Below are positions 5,842 to 6,880 of a DNA stretch of 6,880 nucleotides, piece after piece. Source of the DNA: an uncultured Verrucomicrobiota bacterium (GTDB lineage Bacteria > Verrucomicrobiota > Kiritimatiellia > RFP12 > UBA1067); the NCBI GenBank assembly GCA_937901395.1, contig CALCDB010000145.1, positions 1 through 6,880 of the forward strand, given 5' to 3'. The position numbers were made by a program, and so were the translations under genes. Below the pieces are notes generated by a model that made no database searches, had not been told where the DNA came from, and was given only the letters and a program-made list of their open reading frames with translations. Each line of letters begins with the position of its first letter. The stretch's first letter is position 1.

Positions 5842-6785
5842 AGAAGTTGTTCGATTGGTGTAAGTTGGTGTTTAATGGCTTCCAATCAAGTAACTGTAGT
5901 TTACATGCAGCGGGGCTTACGTATTTTTCATTATTGGCGGTGGTGCCAATTATCTGTTGCATCTTAGTATGCGCGAAGATGTGCGGGGTGGATCATTATG
6001 CGCGAACGCAGATTAACTCGCATATTGACGCGATGATTGCCAATATCGAGCATGGTCAGGATGATGTGGCGACGAATTGGTTACCGATGTTCAATGATGA
6101 TAGCGAGCAAGTTAAGAAGCAGGCGGTAGCGTTGGAATTTGGCAAGCAGGCGCGGCGCATCTCGAACGCGATATTCTCGCGCATTGAGAGCTTTGACATA
6201 AAGACTTTCGGTTGGATTGGGTTTGTGATGTTATTATGGACGGTTATCTCATCGTTAGGCATGGTGGAGGCGAGTTTCAATGGAATTTGGAAGGTCGATA
6301 AGCCGCGTCCAATTTGGATGAGGGCGTATATGTACATCTTCATCTTGGTAATCTTGCCGATTTTGATGGCGATGGTGATGTCGATGCCGATGTTGAATTT
6401 GGTTAAGGATGTAATCTTGGCTACATTCGGGGCGACGAAGCTTACGAGTTGGTTGGGCGATGGTTTAATTTGGCTAATCGACTCCTTTATCTTTAGAGTG
6501 TTATTCACCTTATTGTGGTCGGCGCTTTCTTGCGCGTTCCTTTTCTGGATCATGCCGCATTGCAAGGTTCGGTTTCGTTATGCGTGGTATGGCGGCTTAA
6601 TTACCTCGATATTATTCATAGCGTGGGGAAAGATTTGCGCGATAGCGCAAGTTGGAATCGCGAAATCGTCTGCGCTTTATGGTTCTTTCGCGTTCTTGCC
6701 GATTGTCTTGGCATGGATGTACATGAGTTGGGAGATTGTATTACTCGGGGCTAATATTGTAAAGGTGTTTGATAGCAAGCGATGA
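5838..6785 (+). CDS. yihY: YihY/BrkB family inner-membrane protein
   Basis: A 315-residue membrane protein of the YihY/BrkB family (once misnamed ribonuclease BN), whose biochemical role is not established. Family signatures are LHAAGLTYFSLLAVVPII (22-39) in the first membrane helix, the central VEASFNGIWKVDKPRP (143-158), and YGSFAFLPIVLAWMYMSWEIVLLGA (281-305) near the C-terminus. About six membrane helices are visible. A hydrophilic insert of roughly 60 residues (about 55-115) between the first two helices is rich in Asp, Gln and Lys, which is longer than in E. coli YihY (290 residues) and accounts for the extra length. The ATG overlaps the exporter stop, and its own stop overlaps the rfbD start, so it lies in the same coupled string. 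No strong Shine-Dalgarno sequence precedes it, consistent with coupling. Family firm, function unknown. Confidence 0.88.
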   Translation: MKKLFDWCKLVFNGFQSSNCSLHAAGLTYFSLLAVVPIICCILVCAKMCGVDHYARTQINSHIDAMIANIEHGQDDVATNWLPMFNDDSEQVKKQAVALEFGKQARRISNAIFSRIESFDIKTFGWIGFVMLLWTVISSLGMVEASFNGIWKVDKPRPIWMRAYMYIFILVILPILMAMVMSMPMLNLVKDVILATFGATKLTSWLGDGLIWLIDSFIFRVLFTLLWSALSCAFLFWIMPHCKVRFRYAWYGGLITSILFIAWGKICAIAQVGIAKSSALYGSFAFLPIVLAWMYMSWEIVLLGANIVKVFDSKR

Positions 6786-6880
6786 AGATTTTGATTACAG
6801 GTGGCAAGGGAATGCTCGGGAGAACTCTGCAGCGGGAGCTGGCCGGACATGAGATCGTTGTCGCTGACTTGCCGGAGTGG
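6782..6880 (+). CDS. rfbD: dTDP-4-dehydrorhamnose reductase, N-terminal part (runs off window)
   Basis: The last 33 codons encode MKILITGGKGMLGRTLQREL and then AGHEIVVADLPEW. This is the first beta-alpha-beta unit of an NAD(P)-binding Rossmann fold with GGKGMLG as the glycine-rich loop. The combination of MKILITG, the variant G-x-x-G-x-x-G and GHEIVVADLPE is characteristic of RfbD/RmlD, which reduces dTDP-4-dehydro-L-rhamnose to dTDP-L-rhamnose for surface polysaccharide. Another extended SDR sugar-nucleotide enzyme cannot be excluded from so short a fragment. The ATG overlaps the yihY stop by 4 bases. GC content rises again here (25 of 40 in the last 40 bases), unlike the preceding five genes. 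Confidence 0.78.
   Translation, partial: MKILITGGKGMLGRTLQRELAGHEIVVADLPEW

Larger units (their letters stand above)
2883..6781. other. Lower-GC block with different codon use (uppS to yihY)
   Basis: GC drops from about two thirds (41 of 60 at 2461-2520) to under half (27 of 60 at 3001-3060; 24 of 60 at 4081-4140) and recovers in rfbD. Leucine codons show it best: in the IspH half 1 of 20 is TTG or TTA, in the UppS half 12 of 19. Both borders coincide with gene or domain borders. The block could be an acquired segment or a stretch with a different mutational history; the 4-base overlap style of the genes is the same on both sides. Confidence 0.6.

Noticed and set aside
1..6880. CRISPR array, insertion sequence, tRNA or rRNA gene
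   Set aside because: No regularly spaced direct repeats, transposase motifs, terminal repeats or RNA gene signatures were seen; nearly all bases are accounted for by the eight protein genes.

Overview
The window holds eight genes, all on the + strand and tightly packed, with a single non-coding gap of 52 bases (4786-4837). In order they are: the 3' end of mazG, a short GH78-like alpha-L-rhamnosidase, an in-frame fusion of ispH and uppS, a DsbD-type thiol:disulfide interchange protein, a small 2[4Fe-4S] ferredoxin, a PF11449-type heavy-metal exporter, a YihY/BrkB membrane protein, and the 5' end of rfbD/rmlD. Five junctions are 4-base ATGA or GTGA overlaps and one has a 1-base gap, so the genes probably form a co-transcribed, translationally coupled string, with a second promoter in the 52-base gap.

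The organism is a Gram-negative-type bacterium using the MEP isoprenoid pathway. A GH78-like enzyme among housekeeping genes, with overall GC-rich DNA, would fit a PVC-group bacterium (Kiritimatiellota, Lentisphaerota or Verrucomicrobiota), but this is a low-confidence inference from gene content.

Layout. From 1 to about 2880 the DNA is GC-rich (41 of 60 bases in 2461-2520) and leucine is coded almost only by CTN. From about 2883 to 6781 it is clearly lower in GC (27 of 60 in 3001-3060, 24 of 60 in 4081-4140) and rich in TTG and TTA. The change falls inside one open frame, exactly between the IspH and UppS domains. GC rises again at the rfbD start (25 of 40 in 6841-6880).

How the genes may work together. 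The IspH half makes IPP and DMAPP, and the UppS half consumes IPP to make the undecaprenyl carrier for peptidoglycan and surface polysaccharide. RfbD makes dTDP-L-rhamnose, which is used on that carrier, so cell-envelope synthesis is one theme. The second theme is redox and metal handling: DsbD moves reducing power across the membrane, and a ferredoxin is translationally coupled to a metal exporter with a His/Cys-rich loop. The gap before the ferredoxin has an extended -10 promoter wrapped in an inverted repeat and followed at once by a perfect 12-base palindrome, which suggests regulated expression of the ferredoxin-exporter pair. The most notable items are the ispH-uppS fusion with its coincident composition break, and this regulated ferredoxin-exporter unit.
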